Shown piece after piece: positions 17,063-31,051 of a stretch of 64,000 nt of DNA. Origin of the DNA: Glandiceps talaboti (Eukaryota; Hemichordata; Enteropneusta; Spengelidae); contig NC_135563.1 in the NCBI RefSeq assembly GCF_964340395.1, forward strand, positions 12,716,651 through 12,780,650, read 5' to 3'. Within the stretch, counting starts at the first letter, position 1. Each line of letters opens with the position of its first letter. Below the pieces are notes generated by a model that saw only the letters and a program-made list of their open reading frames with translations, was not told where the DNA came from and did not search any database. A program made the translations under genes and the position numbers.

Positions 17063-17131
17063 TATTATCTTCTGGGTTATTATCACACCGAACAAACACT
17101 CGGTGTGAAAACCAGTGTAGAAGATACTAGT
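17063..17131. repeat. Imperfect stem-loop
   Basis: The perfect inner arms TCACACCGA (17083-17091) and TCGGTGTGA (17100-17108) flank an 8-nt loop. Outer segments (TATCTTCT and its complement AGAAGATA) continue the pairing with gaps. Possible decayed foldback copy. Confidence 0.55.
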
Positions 17132-20100
17132 TTGTGCATGAATGAGTGAGACGGCGACAAAACATAACAACACCGTATCTCACAGGTACTTCAGTCAAAA
17201 CAATTTGAAATTAGAAACCAGTATACTCATCTAATGGCTATACTCAAAATGTAATCTTTCACCTTTCGAAACAATATGCGCTATGCTGCGATGTGCATAT
17301 TACAAAAAACATAACATTTTTACTGCTTCAAGCTTCTTGCTATAAAACGATAATCGCATGTATCTATATTCCTATACCATGTGAGTAAACAGGGCCATCA
17401 TATGTGACAGGAGAGGTCAGCTTTCCAAGATTGATTGACATTTCTGAAAACGTAATTCCCTAGGCAGTAACAAATATCACATAAAAAGAACCTGCCAATC
17501 AACGAACCTAATATAGAATACCTCTCTGATCTCAGATACTACATGCACAATTTATCAAATGACAGATTTTTGTAAGATAAAATGAATGATTTACATTTTC
17601 TTGTTAGGTGGATGGCATAGAAACCTTAAATCCTCTGTGTAGCCTGTATATATGTTAAGATGAATGAAATGAAGAATATTTTTAATAAACATTATAATAT
17701 GGTCATAACAATATGGTCAAGAAAAAACGGAGGTAAGTTGTGAAGAATGTTCACTCATGATTACGGGTACACGTCGTGTATGTATCATTCGGTCTAAACC
17801 TATCCTTATGCATATCTTCACCTAACCCTAACACTATCTTTAAAGGTCACCCTAAAACCATACCTGAAATACAATTGCTTGGGGACTGTGAAAGGTACCA
17901 TAGCTATTTATTTGCTAACTGCAAAAAAAAGAAGATGTTACAGTATCAAATACTGGGCTAAGCTCCTTAACATGCCAAAGATACCCCAAGCCAAAGATAC
18001 CCGAGAAATGTTACGACATGCTTTTACAGATACACAAATTCTAGCGTAAGTACTAGAGGTACCTGGGTAAAAGAAATTGGAAATTTAATATAAATGTGAT
18101 CTAGAAATAGTTTGGAATGGACTACATGTTGACAATATTGATTTATTTGTAAAATGTTGTTGTAAATAGACTTTTTGGTAAATCCACTTATTATGAAGTT
18201 TCGCATTTATAATTTACAGGAACTTTAAATCATCACTTCATCCAGAAAAGTACTTAATTGTTTGGGGTCTGCATGATGGTTAGAGGCTGTAGATGTGAAG
18301 CACATTGGCTTCAAATTGAATTTATAATATAGACCTTGATATTAGGATATATACTCTCTGTGACGTAGGTCTAGGACGAGTTTAATTTTCTATCAAAATG
18401 TAATTTTTTGTCAAATCAATATCGAAATAAGTACATCAGTGTTAAATTTACTCTCCCTCGTCATACATAATGTTTATAGAACTTATGCGTTCTGAAGGCA
18501 GTGATACGGTCCAAAAGGTAACTGTTTTCGTAATATCTTTACTATGCATTATCTTTGAGAAAAGAAATAAATTAAATTTTCTGAATTTTATCAGTTTATG
18601 TGTGAATACTTTTACCTTGAATTTTGGACCTATTACCATTAAGTACAATAACGTGACAATATATATAATACAACTGTTTGTCAACTGAGTGGGTTGTTCC
18701 CTGATCCACACCCTTTCAAAACATAATTGAGGTCAGTAACTGTTTTACGTATATATTTTTCTTTTGTGCACATCTGTAGTTATCAAAATGCATACACTCT
18801 GTATGTTTTACATAATGCAGCCGTCTTTTTTACAAATTTCATTAATCAGAAAAATAAAAGATAACAATATGAAAGGATGTAATGTAATGAATAGTACGGT
18901 ATGCCACCGTATGATATAGAACATTGTTGAACCCATTCCATCTTTGCAGATTATTGAAACAATATACTCCTAACTAGTATTACGTTTTTCAATATTTAAT
19001 TACTACTAAGATGTGACTGATATAGCTGATGTCTGCTTGTGTGTAGGAAGGTTAACAACACTTTCACAACACTGTCATTCAAAAACTTCATACATCTGTT
19101 CTGTTTTGGAATGGGTAATTTATATATACCATAATATTCCCATGTGTTTTGCGATCTTAGCCTGCAATCTTGTTACCTCTAATGATACAAAGAACTCTCA
19201 TCTTATGTATATTTGTATAATGGGTACCAATGTGTAATATTCGAGAAAGGCACCTGCGCAATCTTAAGCCTTTGCCGCACTGTGAATTGATACGAGACTT
19301 TACGTCACCTAAGGAGTCGAATGTAATATAAAAATAACAGGATATGACACACATCTGTCAGATTTGCAAAAATAATCCAAATATATAGCTGCTGACAATA
19401 TTTCGTTACCCAGGAAATTAAAGATTTGGCAAATAATTTGGCCATCAAGACAGAGCTGTCTGTGATTGTATTTCATTACCCAGTCATTATCCAATTCCAT
19501 GCCATTAAATCATTACATAATAAAGACCCCATATCTAGTTGATGAAAGTACATTTTTCATTATGGTGTTAATGGCGGAAAAACCTGTTTCTTGTTATAGA
19601 GTTTTCCATCTACAGATACTAAATTCCTTTATGTTTGACAAAGGTCGATAAAATAAAGGGATAGGCAACCTAAGCGAAATAGTTTAGAGTTAAAATAAAC
19701 TGAGTAAGTAATCGTTTTTATTGCTTCCTGTGTAAAATAATGAGTGGTGGCCCCATTCTTGTTGAATACACCTAGCTACTTTTTACTTACTCCGTTCACT
19801 TAAAATGAAACAAATTGTGTAGTAAAGGTTAACTAGCACCAATTATCTTAATCCGTGTATCACATTTATTGATTTGCAAAACAGAGTTCTGAAAATAACA
19901 TTGAGTTGTCTTTAAGCAATCTGCTGCCCAATTACTTACTTTGCAAAATACATTCTTATTGTTCAGACAGGACGAGGCGAGGTGGACACAATACTGCAAC
20001 TTATATATCCGGTCATGAGACGAGAAATGTCTCATTTAATATACATTTGTAACGGCAAATGTGTATAATCTGAATAGTACTCGTACAGGAAGTTAGTTAA

Positions 20101-23100
20101 AGGGGGTAATTGTTGTTGTTAAAATGCTCTTAATGGACTGTCGATGTGGGTTAAAGCTCTGAAATTACTGTTTGATATAGTTTAATGTAATGGTCGCTGA
20201 ACATTAAGTCTCCACGACATGAATTAAATTGGAAGTAATTGTCACAATGTACTGTATGAGATATATTACCCTTTTCAGTTTAAAAGTTCTTACAGCCGAC
20301 CTCATAGCCAACTCGTAAATGAAAGTCTACTAAAACCAGAAAAGAGGACAGCTGGCAAATAAGTGATAAATTGCTTTCAGATTATACGTAGGTGAGATTA
20401 TATCTTTCAAGCCAGACCATTCATTCTTTAGCTCGTGTCTCTATGTGTGTCCGGAAAACATATCGTTCTGAATGGATGCAGGCCTAATGAAAGTGTTCCA
20501 TTGAATGAAAAAAATGTTTAGTGGGAGGCCATGTTTCCAGGTGTGTATGGGGGACCATATTGAGGGGCAAACAGAGGCAAACCTAGTTAACATGTGTGAC
20601 AACCAGAGAGGGAAGAAAGTCTTTCCAGGGAGTACAACCCATCAATCACTACAAAAATCCTGCATTTCTCTGCTTAAAAGACGCTTTCATTTGCAGTACG
20701 GTTATCCTCTGATGTATGTCATAGAAATCCATATCGGAAAATAGCTTTTATGTCAAACTGATGACTTTAATGTTGATATTGCTTTTCCATTTTCTAATTG
20801 CAAATGCCGGCTATTATTTCTTTGAAACACTCAAATGTCATTTTGGATCGACATAGATTATCTTGACTTATTTTGATTATCTAGTATTACAAGACATTCT
20901 GAAAACAAATTCTTAGAAATATATGTGCAATACATATATCGCAGTATTTGCCGAAGACAAAGTAATAAAAGGTATACATGAGAGAAGTAACATTTTAACA
21001 AATCAACGTATATGTTTTAAATACACTCGATTTCAAGATGCTCATACCGGAACTTATATCAACATCTTGAATGAAGGGAATTTATTTAGCCAAATGAGCT
21101 AGGTAAACACGAATACTTACTCTGAAAGTGTTAACTCATATTTATGTTTAAAAGTATAACGGGCATGAAGATAGCAGGAACATGAAAGGAACCATTGACA
21201 ACAATATATATTCAAGTAAAAGTGCCATTTAGAAATTTATCTACACAGACTACATCCAGACATTTTCCATGAGCCTGAAGGTTTTGTACATTACAATAAT
21301 TACAAAGATAGTTGTAAGCATACCCGACTCTTTGACCAGAGAGACGTTTTGCCGAAATGCAGGTAATTTAGACATTTGCGCTGTACGATTTCTGTTTTGT
21401 TGATCACAAACTTCAGATGTGGCAACTATACTTTCAAGCGCTAGCAGTACTCTATTTGATTGGGCACCAACTATTTGTACAAATTAATATGGACACTGAT
21501 TTGGAAAACCTTCGTGGTGTCTTTATCAAAAACTACTAACTTAAAGGGGTATTTCGATAATAGCTACTTACTAGAAGAGCGCCGTGAACTTTGACATGGT
21601 TTACACTCTTAATTTTATTGCCACTAATTGTATATATGAAAAACAATGATGTTCGTGTTACTCTCTGATCTCCGCACCTAGCTGACAGATTATGTAACTA
21701 TACTCGAATCACGCTCATATCTCCACCTTTACACGGGATCACTTGGACTAAAGGGAATTAGCTAGCAGACATCACATAGTGTTTATGGTTAACTTTGAAT
21801 CATTTTTAGAAGTAGCCACGGAGCAGATCTAAGTTCCTAGTCTAGGCGAAATCAAATTAAATTCTCCTAAACATAAGTTATACAATACGCAAATGATTGC
21901 ATGATAACATCATCAACACCATAAATGAATAAGCCGAAGAGTATTGTTGCCTTAATTTAATGCAAAAGATATTGACAAATATGAAAAGTAGCCAAACAAT
22001 GAGATCACGCCATTGTTCTTCCAGCCATTGTTCTTCCAGCATTGTTTGACACTGTTGATCTTTTGTCATCTCAGAAGAATACTATTAGCGAAAAGCAAAC
22101 ATTTGTTATAAGTATTACTGCATGACAGCTGGAGATATCCTTGTGGCCTCGCGTCACGTCAAAACTTTGTGAGTATCAGCAAATTGTATTCTGTCATCAG
22201 TAATGTTCGTTGTGTTTGTAAAAGAAATCAAGTCACATTGTTTCAAATTAATTTTCAGTGTGTCATGAATTTCTCCATGGGCAAAGAAGAACCGGGCACA
22301 TTTTAACAATATAATCGTGTCATTATTAAGATTGCAATTGAATCATATAGCATTGTATATGCAACAATTTTAGATTCACCAGTATATGCATAAGTATCAC
22401 AATTAAGCAGTTAACCTTAATCAACCACTATAGGGCATTGTAAGTAAATTATGTTGAAGAAGAACAGTGTTCTAGGACAATTGACCACTTAACATGACAT
22501 TCACAAGCCATTAACGGTCCAAGTGCAACAAACCCGCGGGCTTGCCTGACGAAAACGGGTGTCATAAAAGTTGTTTGCATCTCTAAAGCTGTTTGTAGTG
22601 TTACTTATAATAGCCTAATAAATTGATAACAACTGATATAAGACGGAGATAAGGTTTGCCTCAATTGACCCACTCCTTAGAAATGATCTTACGCTGTGAA
22701 CTACACTGTTTACTTGTGTTATGTAAGAGCCCATCATCACATGTGTAAATATTGGTACTCTTTGATAACAAGTGGACTTGCTTCTTTAGTGGCTTGTCCC
22801 AGTAATGAAGATTTATAAATTATCTGTAAGGTTGTTCCGGTGCAATACCCTGTGAACAATTATTAGAAATGATTTAAACAAAATACTAAACGTAAAATAA
22901 TCGGATGAAAATGTGTTATCTAAAACAGTTTAGCTGCCTATCACTTGAGACAAACCATGAAAGGCAATGATCTATCCGTAGCATAAGAGACTTGTATATA
23001 TGTCAGCAGTAATATTAGATGTAGGTTGAGGTAAAGAACATCATGCCCACCAAACCGATATGGATATATTAAAATATTAACTGATGCATCCTTTACGTAA

Positions 23101-26100
23101 CAGACTGTGAACATGTCGATGTACAATGTATCATAAATCAAAACGTGCGTGGCCTGATTTTTGTTAGATTTCTGTAGATGTGTGCCAAATTACCTTCCTA
23201 ATTTCAGTCACCGGAAAAGCGATCTAATCAGCAGCAATTTTTCCGAGGAGGACTGATTTTCCGAGAGTAATTGTCAAGAGGTAATTTTGCCATAATATTA
23301 GTTTGAATGTTCTTCATATGAGAAAGTAGGGAATTGTTTATACCATAGGGGATATTGTTCTTGTGTAGAAGTGAAAGGTCAACCCCATCCCACTTAATTA
23401 ACGAGTCACGACATTGACTTTGAAGATAAATGTAAAACTAAAAAGAAAATCGACCTTACCATGTGTTCCCTTATAACTTTGAAAAAGCAAGTGAAATTCT
23501 AGCAGAACACACGAGTTTACTTGTTAGCTGGCGCCTTGTAACGTGTTTTTGTTCTAAATACTTGACTGTGTAAAGAGCTTAGCAAAGTACACAGATGATT
23601 GTTGCCAATTAATTTTGCAAATCAATTCCGGTATATTACGTTTACCTTGACACATTGTGCGCAAGTAGCAAAGACATTGATACGTGACAATTATGTATGA
23701 ATCCGTGCGTCAACACAATCAAAACCTTAATTGGAGCCATACGCTTTAGAAAAACATAATTTACGTGTAAGGCACTGTCCTCTCTTCAACTTACCAGCGT
23801 ACCTTATCAGAGTGACCCGATTCTGTTGTTTTAAGGAACACCATGAAAATGAATAAACTTATAATCTTGTGGCGCTATACATAATGATTAACATGTACTA
23901 GTGTACACCCCAATTAGTTATAGTTTCGTATGTGTAAACATCCTGGTCGGGAAACAAAAATATATCCCGTAAATACAATTAATAATTACTACTTCAGGAA
24001 AGAACTATATTGGTCAGGAATGAGCTGGAAAAGAAAATACTACACGGCTGTTAACATTCAAATCATCTTTTTACATCATGATACTTTAATATTTAAATAC
24101 TACAGTAGTTAATATTTACATTTTAACTATTTTTTAAACCATTACCATAGATTCAAACTAAAGTTGTTAGTAGGGATTAAACCAAAAATACTCATTCCAT
24201 TGACATACAGGCGAATGAAATGATCCATGGGTGTTTGTTTACACTCGACATTGGAAACATATGGTATGTACTTTGAGTGATTAATCAATACAATATGACA
24301 ATAGATACACGTTAAGAAGATGCTGCTCGGAAAGAATATGTTAACTCATACTGTCTCGTTCGTGAAACCTCATGAATTCAATGGCATACAATCTCCTTGA
24401 AAGCTTACCTAATATAGCACAGGTAATTCTAGGAGTTAATGAAATTACGATGTCCCACGTGCATGACAGCGGAAACCTCTCGAAACACGCAGGTCAGTAT
24501 ATCACTCAAAGATCATCACCAGTACAAACAGTCCGTGTCTTTTTATCACATCACGAACTGCCTTGTTAGCAAAAAAAACCTCAATGAATTATTCAGTGTA
24601 GCGCCAAATGCACTGATGTTATTATCGGTTCCGGAAATTGTAGAATGTTGTTAAATCGCATGTATGGAAATATGGCATTTGACATTCTTAAAAAAAGAGG
24701 TTTATGTGTCCGATTACACATGGAGGTCGATATTTGTTGTATCTAAAACGAGTTTGCTTTCATAGTCATCCATATTTTGATATGAAGCATTATTCAGTCA
24801 AATTAGCTGAAGGTGATACTGTACTCTGTTGAAATTGGGGGCAGAGCTTTGATAAAGGTAACAAGTTTAACAGATGAGCACGACTAGTTGCAATATAATG
24901 ACATCGACACTCATCTTTCATTTCAACTCTTGTGCTCCCCCACAGGAACAAAATGTCTATGACAATGAATGAAAAAGTTACTTTACGAATAGCTAGCAGA
25001 GGCACGTACAGTTAAAGAGCCGTTGGCAAAATGCTTCACATATGAAAATAACTGCGAGACTATTGGAGAAAAGTATTTCGCGTAAATATAGGTCATAGTT
25101 TGTATTTAACCAATGCCGAATATATGTAAATAGGTTACATTAGCATTACTTGTAAACTATGATACTTGTGATATAACAACATTATATTTCTTAATAGATG
25201 CTGCAAATGGAATAGGTTTTTAAAAAAATTAACTGTTTTGCTAGGTACAATACCATGAAACAGTATTGCTTCAATTGAGGGGAAATGTAATTTTTGTAGT
25301 TGTATATACGATGAATCAAATAAAATTGATTTTTGTGTCCACAACCAAAAATCAGGACCTTCAACGGCGATCACTTTTTCAACCTATGTATGTAGTGCGT
25401 ACGGATAATAGCGATCACTCATTAATATGTATCATGTCAAATTGTAGCTTTTTTAACATTTACGATTAATTAATACATTGTACAGTAGTTTCTGATTGAA
25501 ACGTGATACTATAAATAGCAACTAGTATATTTTTAATATGTGACAGATTCAAAACCGAGCTATCTCTCATTGTTTAAACTTGCCAATACAATAAACACTA
25601 CGTACAGATAATATTGACCACTCATTAACAAATACAGTGTCTTTGTATACGCAATGGACCAACTTCTAGTGAATATATCGTTGGTTATCTGATGACTAAA
25701 TGTCACAGTTGCAGCTAGTGCAGGTTTGAATGTTTCTATATCGAATTATAAGCCGAATCGTTTTGTTCTTAGTGTACATGCTCCAAGTTACACGTTAACG
25801 TTCTGTACGCGCAATGTGTCGTTCAATATCATGTGCATGTGTATTTAACTTTAAACCCCCAGACGAGAGGACACATTAATGTCTGAAAAACATTTTTAGT
25901 CTGATGGCCGACGATCGTCTGCAATTAGTCGATTATCTTAGCAATTGGTTTAAACCTGATAGCATGCTTTACTATCCATTACTGCGATTGATCGATCGCT
26001 ATCATTCTGAACACCTGGAATGTTCCTAACGGAGAAGTTGAGATGATTAAATATTTGAACTTCGCTCTTGATCCACTGGTTCCAATCTAAGTATCTCAAG

Positions 26101-26303
26101 AAGAATGCTAATTAATAAATAGTTAATGGAAACGTTCTGTATTTCGTAAACATTCATGTGAAAGACAGATGAAAGGAATACCGCTATGATACTAATACTG
26201 TAGAATACACTTTTTTTCAGTTTTCTATTTGCAAACTCTAATACAAAACATACGAAATAGTGTGACATTATGATAGTGCATACTACAGTAGTAAGATAAT
26301 TGT

Positions 26304-26305
<2 letters not shown>
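17132..26305. other. Intronic sequence without genes
   Basis: Only short, unrecognised reading frames on both strands, and no array of note. A 15-bp tandem pair (CCATTGTTCTTCCAG) lies at about 22011-22040, and a diverged direct-repeat pair at 25398-25425/25601-25628. Confidence 0.45.
25398..25628. repeat. Diverged direct-repeat pair
   Basis: A 28-bp block (25398-25425, CGTACGGATAATAGCGATCA start) recurs at 25601-25628 at most positions, both ending ACTCATTAA. The sequence between does not obviously align. Possibly an old tandem duplication of about 203 bp. Confidence 0.35.

Positions 26306-26384
<79 letters not shown>
26306..26384. repeat. (TA)n tract, about 79 bp
   Basis: Uninterrupted AT dinucleotides within the receptor intron. 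The flanking sequence shows no hairpin of the 6.8-7.3 kb type. Confidence 0.97.
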
Positions 26385-26387
<3 letters not shown>

Positions 26388-28043
26388 ATCTGCAGTCACC
26401 CGCGTCACAATAGTTTCTCACATATCTAAAGCTTTATAATCCTCTCATTTGGAAATCTTGTTTGCGAGGTAAAGTATTTGTGACCGAATATGATCATTTA
26501 TTTATGGTGCTTAAATATCAAAAGGCGAAATTATTCCACCCGACAGTCCTAAGTCTCTGTTAAATATCGCATTGATTCGTGTTTCTAGCATTTACAGTAT
26601 AGCAGCACGTTCCAGGAAATGTGATCGATAGCACAAACAATTCACTTACTCACCTAATTTTTATGATACAATGCCAATTGTGAAGCTTTAGAAAGCACCG
26701 TATCCTAAAGTAATTAAACTATATTTTTCATGAATTAGCTAATTGTGAATTACAAATCATGGCATCTTGTAGTCCTAAGACCACAGTGCACTGTTCTACA
26801 TGAAGTCATTAATACTAATCCCAGAGTTTTTTGTATGTCACGACAAGATAATTATGCAGTGATTCCCATTCGATCAAATTACAATGTTATAACTCATACT
26901 CTAACCTTCAAATGATACACCGTTTGTTTGTTAGCACAACACGAAAAGTCAATTAAGGAAGGCCGCGGGAATAAAGGTTACTGCATCGTTATAATTTCAT
27001 TGCCGAGGTATATACAAGATACTGATAGGTGGAACCATCTGCTCTTTTTAATGTGTGGTTTGAAACAATCGCCGAGAAGATATAGTGCGACACCGTGATG
27101 TCTCATTCTTAATGTTATGCAAGCGGGCACACAATGCCTGTAATGTAACAATAGAGTAGGCATAGAATACTTGTACCATCTTCCTAAAGTAGAAGGCATA
27201 TTAAGTTGAGGGCTACCGTATGTGTAAGAGCATGATGCTGTATGACAGCCGATGTCCACTCTCGGGACCGTTAAATGTGCAACACTAGTTTCAGTAGATT
27301 TAAAATTAAGAATATTTGAGAAGAAACAACAATAGTCTTTATCTTTAAGTGTATAAACGCTTATCTCCCAAGATGTCCAGTGCCAGTGAGAGCCATTCCT
27401 CATGGGGTCATCTTAATGCAGGAGGAAACCGGAATACCCGGGGAACACCTGCATTGTTCGGTAGAGCCAAAATGAACGACACTCTTCTTACTTACAGCGT
27501 GGTAAATTTAATCAAACCATGAGTGGGTTAGAACCCCGACAACAGTGGTAATAAGAGGCAAGTGGTTTAACCACTCGACCGTCGACAACCCTTTTGCGAC
27601 GACCTCGACATCCCAAATATTTGTACACAACGTTTAATGAACCAATTCAAAGTATTTAGCCACTACCAATAACAAATTCAACGTCATCTTGATGACAATC
27701 AAATTGAAGAAAAGGAAAAGAGGAAAGGAAACTCATTATAAGTTTGGTTAACGGAGTACATCACATATCAACAAAGGATTTTTTGTAGTTTTTGTTTACA
27801 ATGCAAGTCATGGTATTTGAAAATATAAGTTGCTATTTGTATTTGCACATTTCACTATGAGAACACATAACAAATGAACAAATTTAGTGATTTGGTTATG
27901 ATGTAGCTATTTTGCAGCAACTGAATGGTGTCAGTAGGTTATGTAATGCTATACGCCATCACGGAGCGGTAATCAACTATCCACAGGAATGCACTCTTAT
28001 AAACGAACAACGGCACAATCACAAATTTCAAGTGTTTAACGTC
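26385..28043. other. Intronic sequence without genes
   Basis: A 141-codon minus-strand frame (26978-27403) is the longest here. It shows no recognisable domain, and its composition is like the neighbouring non-coding DNA. Confidence 0.35.
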
Positions 28044-28553
28044 TGCGTGTATTTTATCAATCTGAGGAAAGTATGTTGTGGTGAAAGCTGCTACATGTCT
28101 TTATTTACCCATATTTCCATCGTTTTGTGTCGTTTGTTTTGTTCCAGGGTGATCACCACCTTCCCACATCTGACCCTGTGTAATGGAAAATCTCGTTTGA
28201 ATCGCGCGCTTTTGAGTAGCCGATCTGGACGAGCCTTATGTTTGCAGCTGCGCACACTGGGGATTTTTAAATAAAAAACTACGTAAATACGGATGATTGT
28301 GTTGACGACACGACCCATCGGTGGCGGCGCCGTCTCTCCGAACGATTTTGAAAGAAGTGTGCTGATTGGTTGAAGAAATCTTCCACGATCCTTGGAATTC
28401 AAATAGATTTTCTATTACACAGGGTCAGATGCGGAAAGGTGGCGATCACCCAGAACAAAACAAAAGACACAGAACAATGGAAATAGAGGCAAATAAAGAC
28501 ATTTAGCCGCTTTCACTACATCATATTTTAGTCAGATTGGTATTTTATGCGCA
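28044..28553. mobile_element. 510-bp element with about 150-bp terminal inverted arms
   Basis: The left arm 28044-28193 and right arm 28405-28553 are inverted copies, roughly 80% identical by eye. The best blocks are CAYCTGACCCTGTGTAATRG next to the spacer, TTTGTTTTGTTC, GGGTGATC and ATTTCCAT. The spacer of about 210 bp is GC-richer (GGCGGCGCC) and unpaired. The frames at 27912-28274 (+) and 28091-28402 (-) run through it and are by-products. No transposase. It reads as a long-arm foldback/MITE-type element within the receptor intron. The ends lack an obvious target-site duplication, so the true borders may differ. Confidence 0.75.
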
Positions 28554-28687
28554 TTGTACAAGAAAATAAAACAGTGCCAGAATACTGTAAGTAGACACTT
28601 TATTGTGTCGACACTCTATACCGACCGGCTGATTATTTTACATGTATTCTGGAAAAGAAGGGAATCTGGTTCTTCTTGTTTCACCGA

Positions 28688-28695
28688 TGACGTCA
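28688..28695. promoter_or_regulatory. Full CRE palindrome TGACGTCA
   Basis: Exact CREB/ATF consensus within the receptor intron, 135 bp beyond the foldback element. Match only. Confidence 0.25.
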
Positions 28696-28978
28696 ATGAG
28701 AGTGAATGTATGACCGTTTCTTTAGGGTTTAATTTTGTTAGGGGTCATTTCAAAAACAAAGTTAGTAAAGGTAGAACGAAGTCGTGACATGTTATTAGGA
28801 GAGATGTCAACTACAGATAAGAAAATAAAAGACATTTCCTTTGTATGGAGCAAGTGCTCTAAGACTGACACAAATTACTTTCCGAAGTGCTTCACCTCTG
28901 TAAGTAAGAGAAACATGTTTTTCTGTCACTTGCTCTAATCAATAAAGCATAGTATTACATCTCTACATGTGTGTCTAT

Positions 28979-29073
28979 ATGTGTGTGTGTGTATGTATGC
29001 ATGTATGTATGTATGTATGTATGTATGTATGTATGTATGTCTGTCTGTCTGCCTGTCAGCCAACCTGCCTGCC

Positions 29074-29110
<37 letters not shown>

Positions 29111-29209
29111 GACTGACTGACTATCTGTGTATGTATGTATGTATGTATGTATGTATGTATGTATGTATGTATGTATGTATGTTTGCTTGCCTGCCTGCCC
29201 GTCTGTCTA

Positions 29210-29245
<36 letters not shown>

Positions 29246-29309
29246 GGTGTATGGGTGGGTGATTGATTGAATGAATGGATGGATGGATGCCATTGGATGG
29301 ATGGATGGA
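28979..29309. repeat. Compound tetranucleotide array (ATGT)n/(CTGT)n/(GATG)n
   Basis: About 330 bp: (GT)n, (ATGT)n, (CTGT)n with CTGACTGA, a second (ATGT)n, a second (CTGT)n, then GGATGGAT. Its reverse-strand frame is a low-complexity artefact. Confidence 0.95.
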
Positions 29310-30680
29310 TGTTCAAAAATGATCAACTTGTGGTTCACAGACCCCCAGCCACAGACATTGATTGATACATTACAATAAACTTTCTAGGTAATTTTGGTTG
29401 GTTAAATGGGCAGACATGTATAAATATATATTGATTGGAACTTTGGCAAGGTTCATACAAATGACAAATCCATATTTATCGATCTACTCCAAAAATTCAC
29501 TTTCTAGATTGTAATTGAACCACAATTTTCCCACAAGAAATGTCATTCGGTGTTTTATATCGACAACCCTCCGGGTATGCACTTAGCGGAAACTCTAAAC
29601 ATTAATTGTATGATAATATCTCACACATGTTACCTTCTCATTTCATATCTTTATGATTCTTTCGCATGTATCTGTCGCTATAAACGTAGTTGTCAATTTC
29701 TAAGTAATGGTGGAAGAACCTGACGGTAAGACAAATAGTTTTAAGACTTTAGCAATACCAAATAAATAAAAGTATGAAATAAAAGTATTTACTGGAAACG
29801 TTTAAGTAGTTATTGCAAGGCATTAATTTATATGTGTGTAAGTCATCACCATTAATAATGTGAATGGTTGAAATCTAATCTTTTTCGGGGTGAATGAGTG
29901 TTTCTTCCTGATTAAAAGTTTCCAGAATAAGTGTAAAGTTCACCATTACTGAATGACTTAAGGCGTTAACCCTCATCTTGGACTCGATCGCAGTTGTACG
30001 AATGAATGGAGATTGTATCAGAATATGGTAAAAGCACTTGAGCAGACGCACAGCCTATTTATTGACTCCGAGTTGGAAAATACCTCGTATCTAGTACGGA
30101 TGGTTTATCGTATGTGTTTAGTCATTATAATGAGTAGACATTCTGGGCACTATGCTGTAGATCAGAGACAGTCCCAATTAACGTTTGCATGCACATGAAT
30201 GACTTTATCAACAGAGAGGCAAATCAACTGCAACGACACAACAAAATGTACCTATTAAAACAACCTGGCCCCCCTATATGATCTTCCAATTGCATTGACT
30301 TATTATGGATTCAACCATTTTCAATAATGTTATATTCAATCTTTTAAGGCTAACCGCACATTAAACATCTGCTCGAAACAACCATTGACCTACTGATGAA
30401 CTTTGAGTTTATAAATTGGGATTTTGATATTCCCAAGAAAATAAAGAAAACCTTCAAGGACTGAGGAGCCAACAAGATTGATGTACTTGTCATTTATGTA
30501 AACCTCAGACATGGTCGTATTACTTGTACAACACATGTCAATCGTAACATACGACATCATACACAAATCATTTTCTATGAATGACCTGGTGTGTAGCTGA
30601 TATAACAATATTGCATGTCAACATTGGTATTTCTTTTTAAAACAGCAACTCTTTATACTGTTAAAGGCACACAGAGTGGA
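29310..30680. other. Intronic sequence without genes
   Basis: Nothing beyond short unassigned frames seen. Confidence 0.4.
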
Positions 30681-31051
30681 AAATGATAGCCTATAATAGA
30701 TAGACTCTGGCATGACGATAGTGGCCAATGGAAGCCTTTTTTATAATAGATAGACTATAGCTCCATATTGGCCAATGATAGCATTTTGTAGATAGACTAT
30801 TGCTCCATAGTGGCCAATGATAGCCTTTTAATAGATAGACTATAGCTCCATAGTGGCCAATGATAGCCTTTTAATAGATAGACTATAGCTCCATAGTGGC
30901 CAATGATAGCCTTTAATTGATAGACTATAGCTCCATAGTGGCCAATGATAGTCTTTAATAGATAGACTATAGCATGATGATAGTGGCCAATGTTAGCCTT
31001 TAATAGACGGACTATAGCTCCATAGTTGCCAATGATAGCCTTTTTATTCTA
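30681..31051. repeat. Minisatellite, about 8 units of 43 bp (range 41-52), CCAAT in every unit
   Basis: Unit backbone: TAGATAGACTATAGCTCCAT followed by AGTGGCCAATGATAGCCTTTTAA. Units 3-5 differ by only one or two bases. Units 1 and 7 share a variant (GCATGA(C/T)GATAGTGG) replacing GCTCCATAGTGG, so the array has at least two unit types. Every copy has a CCAAT pentamer, and most have two GATAG motifs. Located in the middle of the receptor intron. Confidence 0.95.

Noticed and set aside
26047-26421. 124-codon minus-strand frame
   Set aside because: Its start half is the (TA)n tract; the remainder has no family resemblance, and the length comes from the repeat.
26978-27403. 141-codon minus-strand frame, one of the longest in the window
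   Set aside because: No recognisable domain or splice context, and composition like the surrounding intron; frames of this size arise by chance in 64 kb.
28091-28402. 103-codon minus-strand frame
   Set aside because: Lies inside the 510-bp inverted-arm element and is explained by it.
28979-29309. Possible CRISPR-like or satellite array
   Set aside because: Tetranucleotide slippage repeats without spacers, in a eukaryotic context.
29056-29316. 86-codon frame with Thr-Asp-Arg-Gln and His-Thr-Tyr repeats
   Set aside because: Low-complexity translation of (CTGT)n and (ATGT)n microsatellites.
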